64,000 nt of DNA from Streptomyces macrolidinus (GCF_023887685.1 NZ_JAMWMR010000005.1:1-64000); one strand, 5' to 3'; numbered from the stretch's first letter, positions 18,003 to 27,576 are shown. Numbers and translations: made by a program. Notes: a model not told the origin generated them from the letters alone.

Positions 18003-21000
18003 TTACACGACGTCCGCCGTCGGCCGCTTGAACATCCGGGTCGCGGTGATCTCGCTGTGCACCGCCTCTCCGGCCTGAGGCTGCTGCGGCAGTCCCGGCC
18101 TGAGATGCTCCTCGACCCGGATGTACTTCAGTCCGGCCCGCAGGTCCGCGTCGTTGCGCAACCGGATGACCAGCGGGAACTCCGCGAGCGCGGTCGTGTC
18201 GAACAGACCGGTGGTGTACAGGAGTTGGACGCCGAGCGCATCCGAGACGGCCCGCTGGAGCTCCAGCAGATACGTCGCGTTGGCGCGCCCGATGGGGTTG
18301 TCCAGGAAGAGCGTGCCCGCGTGGCGGTGCTTGTCGCGGCCCCGGTCGTTGGAGCGCAGCGCGGCCATCGTGCAGTAGAGCGCGATCGCGGCGGTGAGCA
18401 GCTGACCGCCCGAGAACACGTCTCCCATCTGCCCGACCGGCACGCGCTCGGCGCGCAGCACGGCGTCCGGCTTGAGGATCTCCACGGCGACGCCCTTGGG
18501 TTGGAGCGCCGCGCCGACTCCCCGGAGCAGAAGGGACAATCCGTCGCGCCTGAGGTCGGAATTCTTCTTCACGGCCGCGCGGGTCGCCTCGTCGATGACC
18601 TCGCCGAGCCGTTCGGTGAGCGTGGCCTGGTCGGGTTCCTCGAAGCGGATGCGCAGGAACTCCTGCCCGGACCATTCGCCGAGCCCCTCGGGGAGGCGGG
18701 AGAGGCGCTGGGCCGACCGCAGGGTGGCGAGGGCCGACTCGACCAGTCCCCGCAGCCGGTCCACGATCGAGTCGCGGTTGCGCTCGAGCTGCGCGAGTTC
18801 GTCGGTGAGGACCCTGAGCCGGGGCGCGAAGGCCTCCGCCCACTTCTGCGCGTGCTCCGGCAGCGCGGACGCCGGCAGTTCGCGGATCTGTTGCCGCGCG
18901 GGCGTACGGACCTGCTCGTACCGCGTGGAGTTGGCATGCCGTACGAGCACGTCGCTCGCCTCGCGCACGCCTGCCTCGGCGGCGGACAGGTCGGCGGCGC
19001 ACCCGCGCAGCGACCGGCGGGCCTCGGCGGCGGAGCGCCGGGCCTCGTCGAGCGTGCCGGGGTACGGCTCGGTCTCCTCCTGCTCCTCCTCCACGGCCTG
19101 CTCGCGCAGCAGATCGCGGAGCATCGCGGCGACCTCGTCGAAGCCGCTCGCGGCGTCCTCGGCGGCCCGGTGGGCGGCGAGGAGTTCGGCGTGGGCCTCG
19201 CGGGCCCGGCCGAGCGCCTCGGTGCGGGTGGCCAGTTCACCGGTGGCCGTGCGCAGCAGGGTCTGGGCGTGCTCGGTGTCGCGCGGGAGAAGTTCCTCGG
19301 GCAGGTCGGTGTGCGCCTCGCCGTTCTCGGGCGCGTGCCGCTCGGCTTCGCCGCGCAGGCGGCCGAGTTGCTCGCTCGCCGTGGACATACGGGTCTCCAG
19401 GAGCTGCACCAGCTCCTCGGCGCGCGCGGCGGCAGCCTGCCGGGAGGGGCCGTCGGAGCCGTCCGGGGACGTGAGGAGCTGCTCGGCGCGCGTACGGACC
19501 TTGTTGCTGAGCCGGTCCAGTTCGGCGAGCGCGGCGGACTCGTCGCTCTCGGCCCGCGCCTGTTCGGCCCGCAGATCCGCGCCGACGCCGACCTTCTCGT
19601 ACACCTGGGAGGCGGCCCGGTAGGCCTCGCGCAGGGCGGGCAGGGACGCCTTCGGGGCGTGGGCGTCGTCCTCGGGTACGTCGTCCGGGGCGCCCGCGAT
19701 CTCGGCGCGTTCGGCGCGCAGTGAGCGGGCCGTGCGGCGGGCGTCGTCGGCGGCGCGCTGGGCCGCGCGCCGGTCCTCGTCGGCGACGCGTGCGCGCTCG
19801 AGGCAGGTCTGGGCGCGGGCCTCCGCCTCGACCGCCTCGTCGGCGAGTTCGCGCAACGTGACCTGCCAGCCCTCGCGTTCCCGTAGTCGGAAGGCGAGTC
19901 CGGAGAGCGCGTCGGCGGCGCGCCGGGCCTTCTGCGCGGCCTCCTGGCGCTCGTCGCGGAGCTGCGCGGCCTCGGCGGCGGCTTCCTCGGCCTCGGCCCG
20001 GAGGCCGCGTGCCTCGGCCAGTTCGGCCTCGGCCTCCTCGGCGAAGGCGCGCGCCTCCTCGGCGGCCGTGGCGAGTTCGGTGAGGCGGCCGGCCGGGCAG
20101 CCGGTGCGCCAGGACGCCAGCCGGGCCGCGAGTTCGCGGTCCTTGCCGAGCCGGGCCGCGAGCGTGCGGATCTCCTCGTCCCGGTCGGTGGCCCGCGCGC
20201 GCAGCGTCTGGCGTTCCTCGTCGGCGGCGAGCTCGTCGTGCATGGCCGGGTTCGGCGGTACGAGGAAGACGCCGCTGTCCTCGTCCGGGGCCGGGGTGGG
20301 GGCGAGCAGCGCGGCGGCCGTACCGACGGCGACGGCGGAGCGCGGCAGCAGCGCGGCGTCGCCGAGTGCCTCGCGGGCGCGGGCGTGCGAGTCCGGGTCC
20401 GTGATGATCACGCCGTCGACCAGCTCGGGCCGGGCGGCCAGTACGCGCGCGTGGTCGGCGGGGTCGACGGACTGCGCGAGATAGCGCCAGCCGGGCAGCG
20501 CCGGGATGCCGTGCTCGCCGAGGAACTCGACGGTGGCCAGGACGTCCGGCCCCGGCGGCAGCAGGCCGCCGTCACCGAGAGCGCCCAGGATGCGCGCGTC
20601 GTCGGCGGCGGCGGTCCGCAGCTCGAAGAGCTGCCGCTCGGCGGAGGAGACGGAGGTGTCGAGCAGTTCACGCAACTCGTCGGCGAAGCCGTCCAGTTGC
20701 TCCGCGACGAGCGGGCCCTCGCCCGCCGCGGCGGTGCCGGACAGGCCCAGCAGTTCGGCCAGCCGCTCCTCGGCCGCGAGCGCCTGCGCCGTACGACGTT
20801 CCGCCTCGTGCGCCCGCTCGGCGGCCGTGGCCGCGTCGGCCGCGCGGGCCGCCGTCAGCTCCGCGCGGGCCTCGGTGGACGCCGCCTCGCGCGCGTGCTC
20901 GGTCGCCCGGCGGGACGCCTCGCGTGCGGTGTCCCAGGCGGCGACGGCCGTCTTCTCGGCGTCGCTCGCGGCGAGCGCGGCCCGCGCCGGGTCGGCGTCG

Positions 21001-22580
21001 GGCGCGCTGTCGTCCAGCCAGCCCGCCCGTACGGCCTCGGCGGTCTCCTGCTCGACCTCGCTCAGCCGCTGGCGCAGATGCCCGGCCTCGCTGCGCGCGC
21101 GCTGCGCCTGGGTGGCGGCGGCGGTCGAGTCCCGGTAGGCGCCGTCGCCGACCTCCTGGAGCGCGGCGGAGCGGTCCTCCTCCTCGTTGGCGAGCGTCTC
21201 GGCGCTCTCGGCGGCCGTGTGCAGTGCCCGTACGAGATCGACGGCGGCCTTGGCACGGGCGGCGAGCGCGGGCGCGGCGTCCCGCTCCGCCTCGCGGATC
21301 GCGGCGGCCACGCGCGCGGAGCGGTCGGCGGCGGCGCGGTGGCGCAGCACGGCCTCCGCCGCCTGCCAGGCGCTGAACAACTGGCGGGCGTCGGCCAGTT
21401 CACGCTTCTGCGCGGCGGCGGCCTTCTCCGCGCCGGTGAGCGCCAACGAGGCGTGCCGGTAGGCGAGTTCGGCGGCGATCAGGGCGCTGCGCGCGCGGGC
21501 GCCCTCGGCGTGCGTGACGGCGTACGCGGCGGCGGTCACGCGCTGGGCCAGGTCGGCGGCCCGTACCCGCTCCCGCACTCCTCGCGCGGACAGCCGCCGG
21601 GCCAGGGTGCGGGTGCGCCGTTCGGCGCCCGCGTGGACGTCCCGGGCGCGTGACCGCGCCTCGGCCGCCTCGACGATGCGGCCGAGCAGGTCCACCGAGC
21701 CCGCGGTGAAGTCGCGTTCGGCCATCAGCTCGGCGCGCCGACCCAGCTTGTTGCCGAACCCGCTGACCAGGTCGGCGAGTCCGTCGGTGTCGCGGGTGTC
21801 GGTGACGGCGCGCAGCAGCAGGTCCGTGAAGTCGGAGTCCTTCTTGACCGCGAAGAGGCCCGCGGCCTCACCCTCGTCGGCATTCATCTCCCGCTGGTAG
21901 CGGAAGAGTTCGGGGTCGAGGCCGAGGTCCGTCAGATGCTCGTTCCAGCGGTCGTGGATCTCCTCCCAGTGCACCTCCAGATGCGGGTACGTCCTGCCCG
22001 CTTCCGTGAGGGCGTCGCGGAAGCCCTTCATCGTGCGGCGCCTGCCCTGCGCCCCGGACGCGCCCTCGACGGGCGGCCGTACGGCGGTGGACTCGGCGAC
22101 CGGGAGGTTGTCGAGGCTGAGGCCGGGGCCCGGCCGGAAGGAGTACCAGGCCTCGGCGAACTTCCGCGGGTCGTTGGAGACCTGGCGTCCGCGCCACTCG
22201 CTGACCTTGCCGACGACGACGCACTCGCCGGTCAGCGTGTGCTGCCACTCCAGCGCCACATGCCCGCAGTCGTCGGCGAGCAGGAACTTGCGCAGCACAC
22301 CGGAGCTGGCGCCGCCGAGCGTGTTGCGGTGGCCGGGCAGCATCACCGAGAAGATCAGCTTGAGCAGGACGGACTTGCCGCCGCCGTTCTCCAGGAAGAG
22401 CACACCGGCGGGCGCGGGGCGGCGCAGCGGCCCGGCGGGCTCCTGCTCGAAGAACTCCGCCTGGACGGGCGCGGGGTCGGGCACCGGATCACCCACGCCC
22501 CGCAGGTCCAGCACGGTGTCGGCATAGCGCGCACCGGCCGGGCCGATGGAGTAGAGGCGGACCCGGGACAACTCGTACAT
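18003..22580 (-). CDS. Large SMC/MukB/JetC-like coiled-coil ATPase
   Basis: A 1525-residue ABC-type ATPase. The N-terminal head has Walker A LFLENGGGKS (Lys69-Ser70). Long Ala/Glu/Arg-rich coiled coils (about 250-680 and 840-1300) flank a globular hinge-like section (about 690-840). The C-terminal head has the signature SGGQ (Gly1391) and Walker B TLFLDNP (Asp1427), where the residue after Asp is Asn rather than the usual catalytic Glu. This is the SMC/MukB layout. It is the last gene of a three-gene minus-strand operon after MukF-like and MukE-like genes, so a loop-extruding complex for chromosome organisation or anti-plasmid defence is likely. The start at 22580 has only a weak ribosome site. 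Confidence 0.82.
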   Translation of the reverse strand: MYELSRVRLYSIGPAGARYADTVLDLRGVGDPVPDPAPVQAEFFEQEPAGPLRRPAPAGVLFLENGGGKSVLLKLIFSVMLPGHRNTLGGASSGVLRKFLLADDCGHVALEWQHTLTGECVVVGKVSEWRGRQVSNDPRKFAEAWYSFRPGPGLSLDNLPVAESTAVRPPVEGASGAQGRRRTMKGFRDALTEAGRTYPHLEVHWEEIHDRWNEHLTDLGLDPELFRYQREMNADEGEAAGLFAVKKDSDFTDLLLRAVTDTRDTDGLADLVSGFGNKLGRRAELMAERDFTAGSVDLLGRIVEAAEARSRARDVHAGAERRTRTLARRLSARGVRERVRAADLAQRVTAAAYAVTHAEGARARSALIAAELAYRHASLALTGAEKAAAAQKRELADARQLFSAWQAAEAVLRHRAAADRSARVAAAIREAERDAAPALAARAKAAVDLVRALHTAAESAETLANEEEDRSAALQEVGDGAYRDSTAAATQAQRARSEAGHLRQRLSEVEQETAEAVRAGWLDDSAPDADPARAALAASDAEKTAVAAWDTAREASRRATEHAREAASTEARAELTAARAADAATAAERAHEAERRTAQALAAEERLAELLGLSGTAAAGEGPLVAEQLDGFADELRELLDTSVSSAERQLFELRTAAADDARILGALGDGGLLPPGPDVLATVEFLGEHGIPALPGWRYLAQSVDPADHARVLAARPELVDGVIITDPDSHARAREALGDAALLPRSAVAVGTAAALLAPTPAPDEDSGVFLVPPNPAMHDELAADEERQTLRARATDRDEEIRTLAARLGKDRELAARLASWRTGCPAGRLTELATAAEEARAFAEEAEAELAEARGLRAEAEEAAAEAAQLRDERQEAAQKARRAADALSGLAFRLREREGWQVTLRELADEAVEAEARAQTCLERARVADEDRRAAQRAADDARRTARSLRAERAEIAGAPDDVPEDDAHAPKASLPALREAYRAASQVYEKVGVGADLRAEQARAESDESAALAELDRLSNKVRTRAEQLLTSPDGSDGPSRQAAAARAEELVQLLETRMSTASEQLGRLRGEAERHAPENGEAHTDLPEELLPRDTEHAQTLLRTATGELATRTEALGRAREAHAELLAAHRAAEDAASGFDEVAAMLRDLLREQAVEEEQEETEPYPGTLDEARRSAAEARRSLRGCAADLSAAEAGVREASDVLVRHANSTRYEQVRTPARQQIRELPASALPEHAQKWAEAFAPRLRVLTDELAQLERNRDSIVDRLRGLVESALATLRSAQRLSRLPEGLGEWSGQEFLRIRFEEPDQATLTERLGEVIDEATRAAVKKNSDLRRDGLSLLLRGVGAALQPKGVAVEILKPDAVLRAERVPVGQMGDVFSGGQLLTAAIALYCTMAALRSNDRGRDKHRHAGTLFLDNPIGRANATYLLELQRAVSDALGVQLLYTTGLFDTTALAEFPLVIRLRNDADLRAGLKYIRVEEHLRPGLPQQPQAGEAVHSEITATRMFKRPTADVV

Positions 22581-22699
22581 GGCGGCGGACTCTCGTCGTG
22601 ATTCGTGCTGAGTTCGGAAAACGTATTGCGTGGTGAGGGTGGAGAAAACGTAAGGGCATACAGGGACGTCAGGGGACGTTCACGGATGTCTACGGCTGT

Positions 22700-22715
22700 C
22701 CGCGGACGTCCGCGG
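22700..22715. repeat. 16-bp perfect palindrome in SMC operon gap
   Basis: CCGCGGACGTCCGCGG lies in the 156-bp gap between the MukE-like and SMC-like genes. Several GGACGT/GGATGT motifs surround it. It may be an internal promoter operator or an RNA hairpin. Confidence 0.4.
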
Positions 22716-22736
22716 TACGTCGGGGCTCCGGGATCG

Positions 22737-23612
22737 TCAGGAGTGGAACGGCAGTCCGGCGTCGGCCACCAGTTCCAGGTCGTCGGTGTCCTCGGCGGGC
22801 AGCAGGGTCGCCGTGCCGTCGGTGACCGGGACGACGCCGAGGTCGAGCAGCTCGGTCATGGCGGCACTGGCCGCCATGTCGCGCACCTGAAGCTGGTAGC
22901 GGGCCGTCGTGCGGTAGGTGCCGCCGCTGTCGTCGCCCGTGCGCTGCAGGAACCCGGAGTCGGTGAGGAAGGCGACGGCCTTGCCGACGATGCCGGTGGT
23001 CGAACCCGCCAGTCGGCGCGCGTCCTTGGTGGCCCCGGTCGCGGTGCGCCGGGCCCAGATCCGCCAGGCGGCCTCCAGGCCGGGCGCGTCGCTCACCGGG
23101 TCGGTGTTCTCGCCCTGGTGCTCGGCCCGCTCCTCAAGCCGGCGGCAGGCCTGGCGTACGAAGGCGTCGACGCCGTTGACCGTGACGCGCCCGATGTAGC
23201 CGTCGTCGGCGAGGTCCTCGGGGCGCGGGAACGCCAGGGCGGCGACGGCGAGATGGGCCAGTCCGTGCAGGAAGCGGTCTCCGGAGTCGGCCGCGGTACG
23301 ACGCGCGTAGTCGCCCATGCGGACGGCGAACACGGAGTCCTCGGCCGCGGTCACGGCCATACCGGCGCGCGGGGACACCTCCAGGACGATCAGTCCGAGC
23401 CCGGTGGCGACGGCGTCGACGAGCCGCGCGAACGGCGGGTCCTCGCGGTAGCGGCGCAGCAGGTCGGCGTACTCCTGGTCGCGCGCGGGCTGGAGCTTCG
23501 GCTGGAGCCCGAAGGCGACGAGCCGCGCCGCGTCGGCGGTGTCGGCGGGAGTGACGGCGGCACTGGCCGGCGCGGCGGTCTCCGGCTCGCTCGGGTCGAC
23601 GTGCTCGGTCAC
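22737..23612 (-). CDS. MukE/JetB-like condensin subunit (inferred)
   Basis: A 291-residue acidic protein. I choose GTG at 23612 because AAGGAG lies 8 bases upstream. The N-terminal 40 residues are low complexity (Pro/Glu/Ala). The rest looks helical with winged-helix-like segments (GIVGKAVAFLTDSGFLQRT followed by a YRTTARYQLQVRDM strand), as expected for a MukE/JetB accessory subunit. The identification rests mainly on size, fold pattern and position between a 510-residue kleisin-like protein and the SMC-like ATPase, not on a diagnostic motif. Confidence 0.6.
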   Translation of the reverse strand: MTEHVDPSEPETAAPASAAVTPADTADAARLVAFGLQPKLQPARDQEYADLLRRYREDPPFARLVDAVATGLGLIVLEVSPRAGMAVTAAEDSVFAVRMGDYARRTAADSGDRFLHGLAHLAVAALAFPRPEDLADDGYIGRVTVNGVDAFVRQACRRLEERAEHQGENTDPVSDAPGLEAAWRIWARRTATGATKDARRLAGSTTGIVGKAVAFLTDSGFLQRTGDDSGGTYRTTARYQLQVRDMAASAAMTELLDLGVVPVTDGTATLLPAEDTDDLELVADAGLPFHS

Positions 23613-23650
23613 GGTGGGGGCTCCTTGGTGCGCTGGTACTCGTTCTCGGC

Positions 23651-23762
23651 TCATGTGGGCTGCGTCCGGGCCCGTCGTACTCATGTGGGCTGCGTCCGGG
23701 CCCTGCGTGCTCGGGTGGCTTCCGTCCGGGCCGTCTCGCTCATGTGACTTCCGTCCGGGCCG
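23651..23762. repeat. Four 30-bp tandem repeats inside the SMC operon
   Basis: Units start near 23651, 23681, 23711 and 23740 (30, 30, 29 and about 22 bp) and share the core TCATGTGGGCTGCGTCCGGG. They fill the gap between the kleisin-like and MukE-like genes; the last unit encodes the final residues of the kleisin-like protein. Confidence 0.8.
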
Positions 23763-25272
23763 CGGCCATGCCCGCCGCGTCGAGCAGGGCCGTCCCGACG
23801 ACGAGGTCCGCGCCGCCGAACTCGGGGTCGTCCAGCTCGGTGCCGTCGTCCACGGCGAACAGGAGCTTCTCCTCGCCCTGCCGGTAGGCCGTGCCGACCG
23901 GGGGGCTGGCCGCGTGCACGGCCAGCAGCGCCACCAGATACGGCAGGTCCGGGTCCGTCCTGCGGGCCTCGGCCAGCAGTCCGGACAGCCGCCGGGGGGC
24001 GTCCGCCGGGAGGTCCAGCAACTGTGTCGCGGCGGCCAGTTGCTCCTCGCTGAACCGGCTGTCGTCCGGCGTGGCGATCAGATCCGGCTCGGGCATCTCG
24101 GCGCCGAGGTGCTCACGCTCCACGGGCGGCGTCAGCAGCAGGTCGACCAGGTCGCCCACCCGGACGGACACGGGAGTGCGCAGCCCCGTCCCGTGCGCGA
24201 AGAAGGCGTCCGTGACACGTATCGCCTGCTCCAGCGGCAGCGGCAGGACGGGCGCGACGAGATGCCCGTAGAGGTCCGTGCCCGAGGTCCTCATCGGTGT
24301 GGCGAACGCCTGCCGGTCCTGTTCGGCACGGAAGAGCGGGCCCGCCTCCAGGAGCCGCGACTGGAGCTGGGTGTGGCGGCGGATGCAGTCCTTGACGATG
24401 TCGACCAGCTCGGCGGCGCGCCGCTTCTGCTCGGGGTCCTCCGACTCGTCGCGGGCCTTGCGGATGTTGGTGAGGATCGCGTTCTCGTGGCGGTAGCGGT
24501 CGGCGACGTGCTCGAGGGCCTCGGCGATCATGTCCGGGACCGCCTTCAGCCAGTCCACCGCGCGGACGTTGCGCCGGGTCGCCTCCAGGGCCCTGCGCAG
24601 CGACTCGGAGTACTGCACGGTGCGGTAGCGCGCCTGCTCGGCGGCGAGTTGGGCGTCGGCGAGGCGCCCGCGGCTGATCAGGACGTCCAGCTTGACCTCG
24701 GCGGCGATCTGCGCGCTGGTGACGTCCGTGTCGAGGGCGCCGACGAGGACGTTGACCGCCTCGTCCGTCGTACGGAGGTAGACGAGGCCGCCGTATCCCG
24801 GCACCTCTTCGATCAGCTTGAAGTCGTAGTCGCGGCGGACGTAGGTGCCGTCGGTGGCGAACGTGCCGTACACGGCCCGGAAGCCGCGGTCGGCGCTGCC
24901 GACGTTGATCAGGTTCTCCAGCACCCAGCGGGCCACCCGCTCGTGCTCGGGGGCCGGGCGGCCGGGGGCCTGGGCGGCGACGCGCGGGACGAGGCGGGCG
25001 ACGATCTGCTCGTGGTCCGCGCCGGTGTCGAAGTCCATGTTCAGCGTGACGAGGTCGATGGCGGCGAGGGCGACCTCCGCCATCCCGTACACCGAGTACT
25101 CGCCCGCGAGGTTCGCCTTGCGCGCGTCCAGGTCGTGGATCGGCGCGGTGCAGGCGAGCGCGCGCAGCCGCCGCGCCAGCCCTTCGTCGGCGGCCGGGCC
25201 CGCGGCGGGGCGCGGCCCCGCGCTGAGCTGGGGCGGAACAGGATCCGTCGGTGCAGGCGAAGTCACGTGCAC
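23740..25272 (-). CDS. MukF/JetA-like kleisin subunit (inferred)
   Basis: A 510-residue soluble protein and first gene of the SMC-like operon. The N-terminal third contains a winged-helix-like region (ERVARWVLENLINVGSADRGFRAVYGTF), the middle is strongly helical (residues about 180-330, many Arg/Glu/Ala, coiled-coil-like), and the C-terminus is acidic. Length and layout fit MukF/MksF/JetA subunits that bridge an SMC dimer. The start is a GTG at 25272; a second in-frame GTG at 25266 is possible. No canonical catalytic motif is visible. Confidence 0.6.
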   Translation of the reverse strand: MHVTSPAPTDPVPPQLSAGPRPAAGPAADEGLARRLRALACTAPIHDLDARKANLAGEYSVYGMAEVALAAIDLVTLNMDFDTGADHEQIVARLVPRVAAQAPGRPAPEHERVARWVLENLINVGSADRGFRAVYGTFATDGTYVRRDYDFKLIEEVPGYGGLVYLRTTDEAVNVLVGALDTDVTSAQIAAEVKLDVLISRGRLADAQLAAEQARYRTVQYSESLRRALEATRRNVRAVDWLKAVPDMIAEALEHVADRYRHENAILTNIRKARDESEDPEQKRRAAELVDIVKDCIRRHTQLQSRLLEAGPLFRAEQDRQAFATPMRTSGTDLYGHLVAPVLPLPLEQAIRVTDAFFAHGTGLRTPVSVRVGDLVDLLLTPPVEREHLGAEMPEPDLIATPDDSRFSEEQLAAATQLLDLPADAPRRLSGLLAEARRTDPDLPYLVALLAVHAASPPVGTAYRQGEEKLLFAVDDGTELDDPEFGGADLVVGTALLDAAGMAAARTEVT

Positions 25273-25434
25273 AGATTAGGTCCTCGGTCCGACAAGGACC
25301 CAAACGGCGCAGAGGCGCCCCGGCGTGCGCCGCGTCCCGCCAGGGCGCCCAGGGCCTCTTCCGAGGTGGCCCGCCTGCGCCGCGGCGCCCGCCCTCCGGG
25401 AGAACGACGGGCACCTCGGAACAGACCCCAGGGC

Positions 25435-26853
25435 TCACACAGCAGGCATATCCGGCCCGATCCGGCTGCGTACAGCCGTCTGGACCTCGGCCTCCTCGGC
25501 CGGATCCGCGGCGAGCCTGCGCAGTTGGTCCACGACGCGCGTGTCCCCGGTCTCGGCGTGCCGTGCGGCGATCTCGCGGGTCGACTCCTCGCAGTCCCAC
25601 AGGCATTCGACGGCGAACCCGGCGGCGAAGGAGGGGTCCGTGGCGGCCAGCGCGCGGGCGGCGCGGCCCCTCAGATGCGACGAGGCGGTCTCGCGGTAGA
25701 CATGGCGCAGCACGGGGGCCGCGCAGGCGATACCGAGCCGTCCGGCCCCGTCGACGAGCGTCCACAGGGTCTGCGCGTCGGGTCCTTCGCCCCGGACCGC
25801 CTCCCGCAGCGCGGCGAGGACCAGCTCGCGGTCCTGTGCGCCGCCCCGGCAGGCGAGGACGCGCCCGGCGGCGGCCCCGAGGGCGTCCGGCCTGCGGGCC
25901 CAGCCGCGCGCGCGGTCGACGGCGGCGACGCTGCGCATGCGCTCGAAGGCGTCGACGGCCGCGTCGACGACCAGCGCGGAACCGGTCGACACGGCGGCCT
26001 CGACCAGGTCGAGGGCGTCGGGATCGTTGCTGTCGGCGAGATAGCGCAGGGCGGTGCAGCGTGCCCCGTCACCGCCCGCGCGGGCGGCCTCGACGATCTC
26101 GTCCCGGTCCTCGGGGCCCGCGACGGCGGTGAGACAGCGCGCGGCCGGCACATGGAGCACGGCGCCGCGTTCGAGGCCCTGCTGGGCCCAGTCGAAGACG
26201 GCCTGGACGCTCCACCCCGGCCGGGGCCCCTGCGGCCGCATCTGCCGCTGCCACCGGTCGAAGCTGCCCGCTTCCTGGGCGGCGCGCACGCGCGCGCCGA
26301 CGCCGGGTCGGGGGTCCTCGGCCCACAGCCGCCAGGGACGCGGTTCGAAGGCGTCCCGTACCGCGGCGGTGAGGTCGGCCTCGCCCTCGGCGTCGGCCGG
26401 GAAGCGGGACAGGACGGGTACGGCGAGGGCGCGCAGGCCCGCGTCGTCGTCGCGCAGCGCCAGTTCGTCCAGGGCCCAGGCCCAGTTGGTGCCCGAGGCC
26501 GCGTATCTGCGCAGGAGCGCGAGCGCGTCCTGTCTGCCGTACGAGGCGAGGTGGCCGAGGACCGCCAGGGCGAGCCCGGTGCGGCACTCGTCGGTGTCCA
26601 GGACGTCCTCGGCGCCGAAGAGGTGTGCCTCGATCGCGTCCAGTTCGCCGTGCAGATCGAGGTAGAGGCGGGCGTAGTACAGGGAGCGGTTCTCCACCTG
26701 CCAGTCGTGGCGGGGGTCGCTCAGCACACAGTGGTCGAGGGCAGCGAGCGCTTCGGCTCGCGGTGCGGTGAGCGCGTGCAGCGTCCCGTCGCCGCGGCCC
26801 CTCTGGAGGAGGCCGAGCAGGGTTCCGCTGGGCGCTATGACCGGTTCGAACAT
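25435..26853 (-). CDS. HEAT-repeat-like protein
   Basis: A 472-residue soluble protein made mostly of paired helices. Alternating LVEAAV/ALRYLADSNDPDALDLVEAAV-type segments resemble HEAT/PBS-lyase repeats, suggesting a protein-binding solenoid. It has no catalytic motif or signal peptide. The start at 26853 (MFEPVIAPSG) has GAGG 10 bases upstream; the frame upstream is open but not convincing. It lies directly upstream of the SMC-like operon on the same strand, separated by 162 bp, so a functional link is possible but unproven. Confidence 0.75.
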   Translation of the reverse strand: MFEPVIAPSGTLLGLLQRGRGDGTLHALTAPRAEALAALDHCVLSDPRHDWQVENRSLYYARLYLDLHGELDAIEAHLFGAEDVLDTDECRTGLALAVLGHLASYGRQDALALLRRYAASGTNWAWALDELALRDDDAGLRALAVPVLSRFPADAEGEADLTAAVRDAFEPRPWRLWAEDPRPGVGARVRAAQEAGSFDRWQRQMRPQGPRPGWSVQAVFDWAQQGLERGAVLHVPAARCLTAVAGPEDRDEIVEAARAGGDGARCTALRYLADSNDPDALDLVEAAVSTGSALVVDAAVDAFERMRSVAAVDRARGWARRPDALGAAAGRVLACRGGAQDRELVLAALREAVRGEGPDAQTLWTLVDGAGRLGIACAAPVLRHVYRETASSHLRGRAARALAATDPSFAAGFAVECLWDCEESTREIAARHAETGDTRVVDQLRRLAADPAEEAEVQTAVRSRIGPDMPAV

Positions 26854-26987
26854 GGCAAACAGCCTCACATCAAGCGTCGACGCAACCGGGTACCACCCAC
26901 TACCGGGCCGCATGCCAACACGTCGGGGCGCCCGCCGTCTCTTGCTTGCTGTAGACCATTTCCTCTGCCTCTCGTCGGTGGCCCATA

Positions 26988-27006
26988 CGGACCGCTTCAC
27001 GGTCCG
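26988..27006. terminator. Hairpin after the ankyrin gene
   Basis: CGGACCG (26988-26994) pairs with CGGTCCG (27000-27006) around a 5-base loop. It lies 150 bases beyond the ankyrin stop. The rest of the 300-bp gap 26854-27153 shows no gene; it should also carry the promoter for the HEAT-repeat gene. Confidence 0.35.
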
Positions 27007-27153
27007 CGCGGTGCAGCAACTCGTGCCCAGTCATCGCGTCCGTGAATCACGACGTCATGATGACCCGGCGTCTTCGCCTGCCGCGACCTTATTTCGGGCG
27101 GCCCCGTACTACCTCCCCCATTGTCCGCGTTCTCCCTGGTCAGCGCGGTCGGA

Positions 27154-27546
27154 TCAGGATGCGCCGAGCAGTTCGAGCAGCTCTGCCTTGCCGAACATCC
27201 GCGCGGTGTCGATCGCCGAGGGCGTGCCCGCGGCCGGGTCGGCGCCGCGCTCGAGCAGAGCCCGGACGACCTCCGTCTCACCCTTGAAGACCGCACCGGC
27301 GAGCGGGGTTTGACCCCGGTCGTTGACGCGGTCGACGTCGGCGCCGCGCTCCAGCAGAGCGCGGACGGTGTCGGCGTGGCCGTGGTAGGCGGCCAGCATC
27401 ACGAGGGAGTCACCGCGGTCGTTGGTGAGGTCGGCCGGAACGCCCGCGTCGACGTACGCCGCGAGCGTCTTGGTCTCGCCTCGGCGCGCCAGATCGAAGA
27501 TCTTGGTCGCCAGCTCCACGACCTCGGGGTCGGGGGCTTCACTCAT
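27154..27546 (-). CDS. Ankyrin-repeat protein
   Basis: A 130-residue cytoplasmic protein with about three ankyrin repeats. The repeat signatures DRGDSLVMLAAYHGHADTV and DRGQTPLAGAVFKGETEVV are followed by RALLERGAD twice. It is likely a small protein-binding module. The start at 27546 (MSEAPDPEVVE) follows AGGCGG; an alternative GTG/ATG six codons earlier (MRGGPA) is also open. Short tandem copies of CTACTGGGGA lie just upstream (27580-27609). Confidence 0.88.
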   Translation of the reverse strand: MSEAPDPEVVELATKIFDLARRGETKTLAAYVDAGVPADLTNDRGDSLVMLAAYHGHADTVRALLERGADVDRVNDRGQTPLAGAVFKGETEVVRALLERGADPAAGTPSAIDTARMFGKAELLELLGAS

Positions 27547-27576
27547 CGCCGGACCGCCTCTCAACTACGACTGCTA

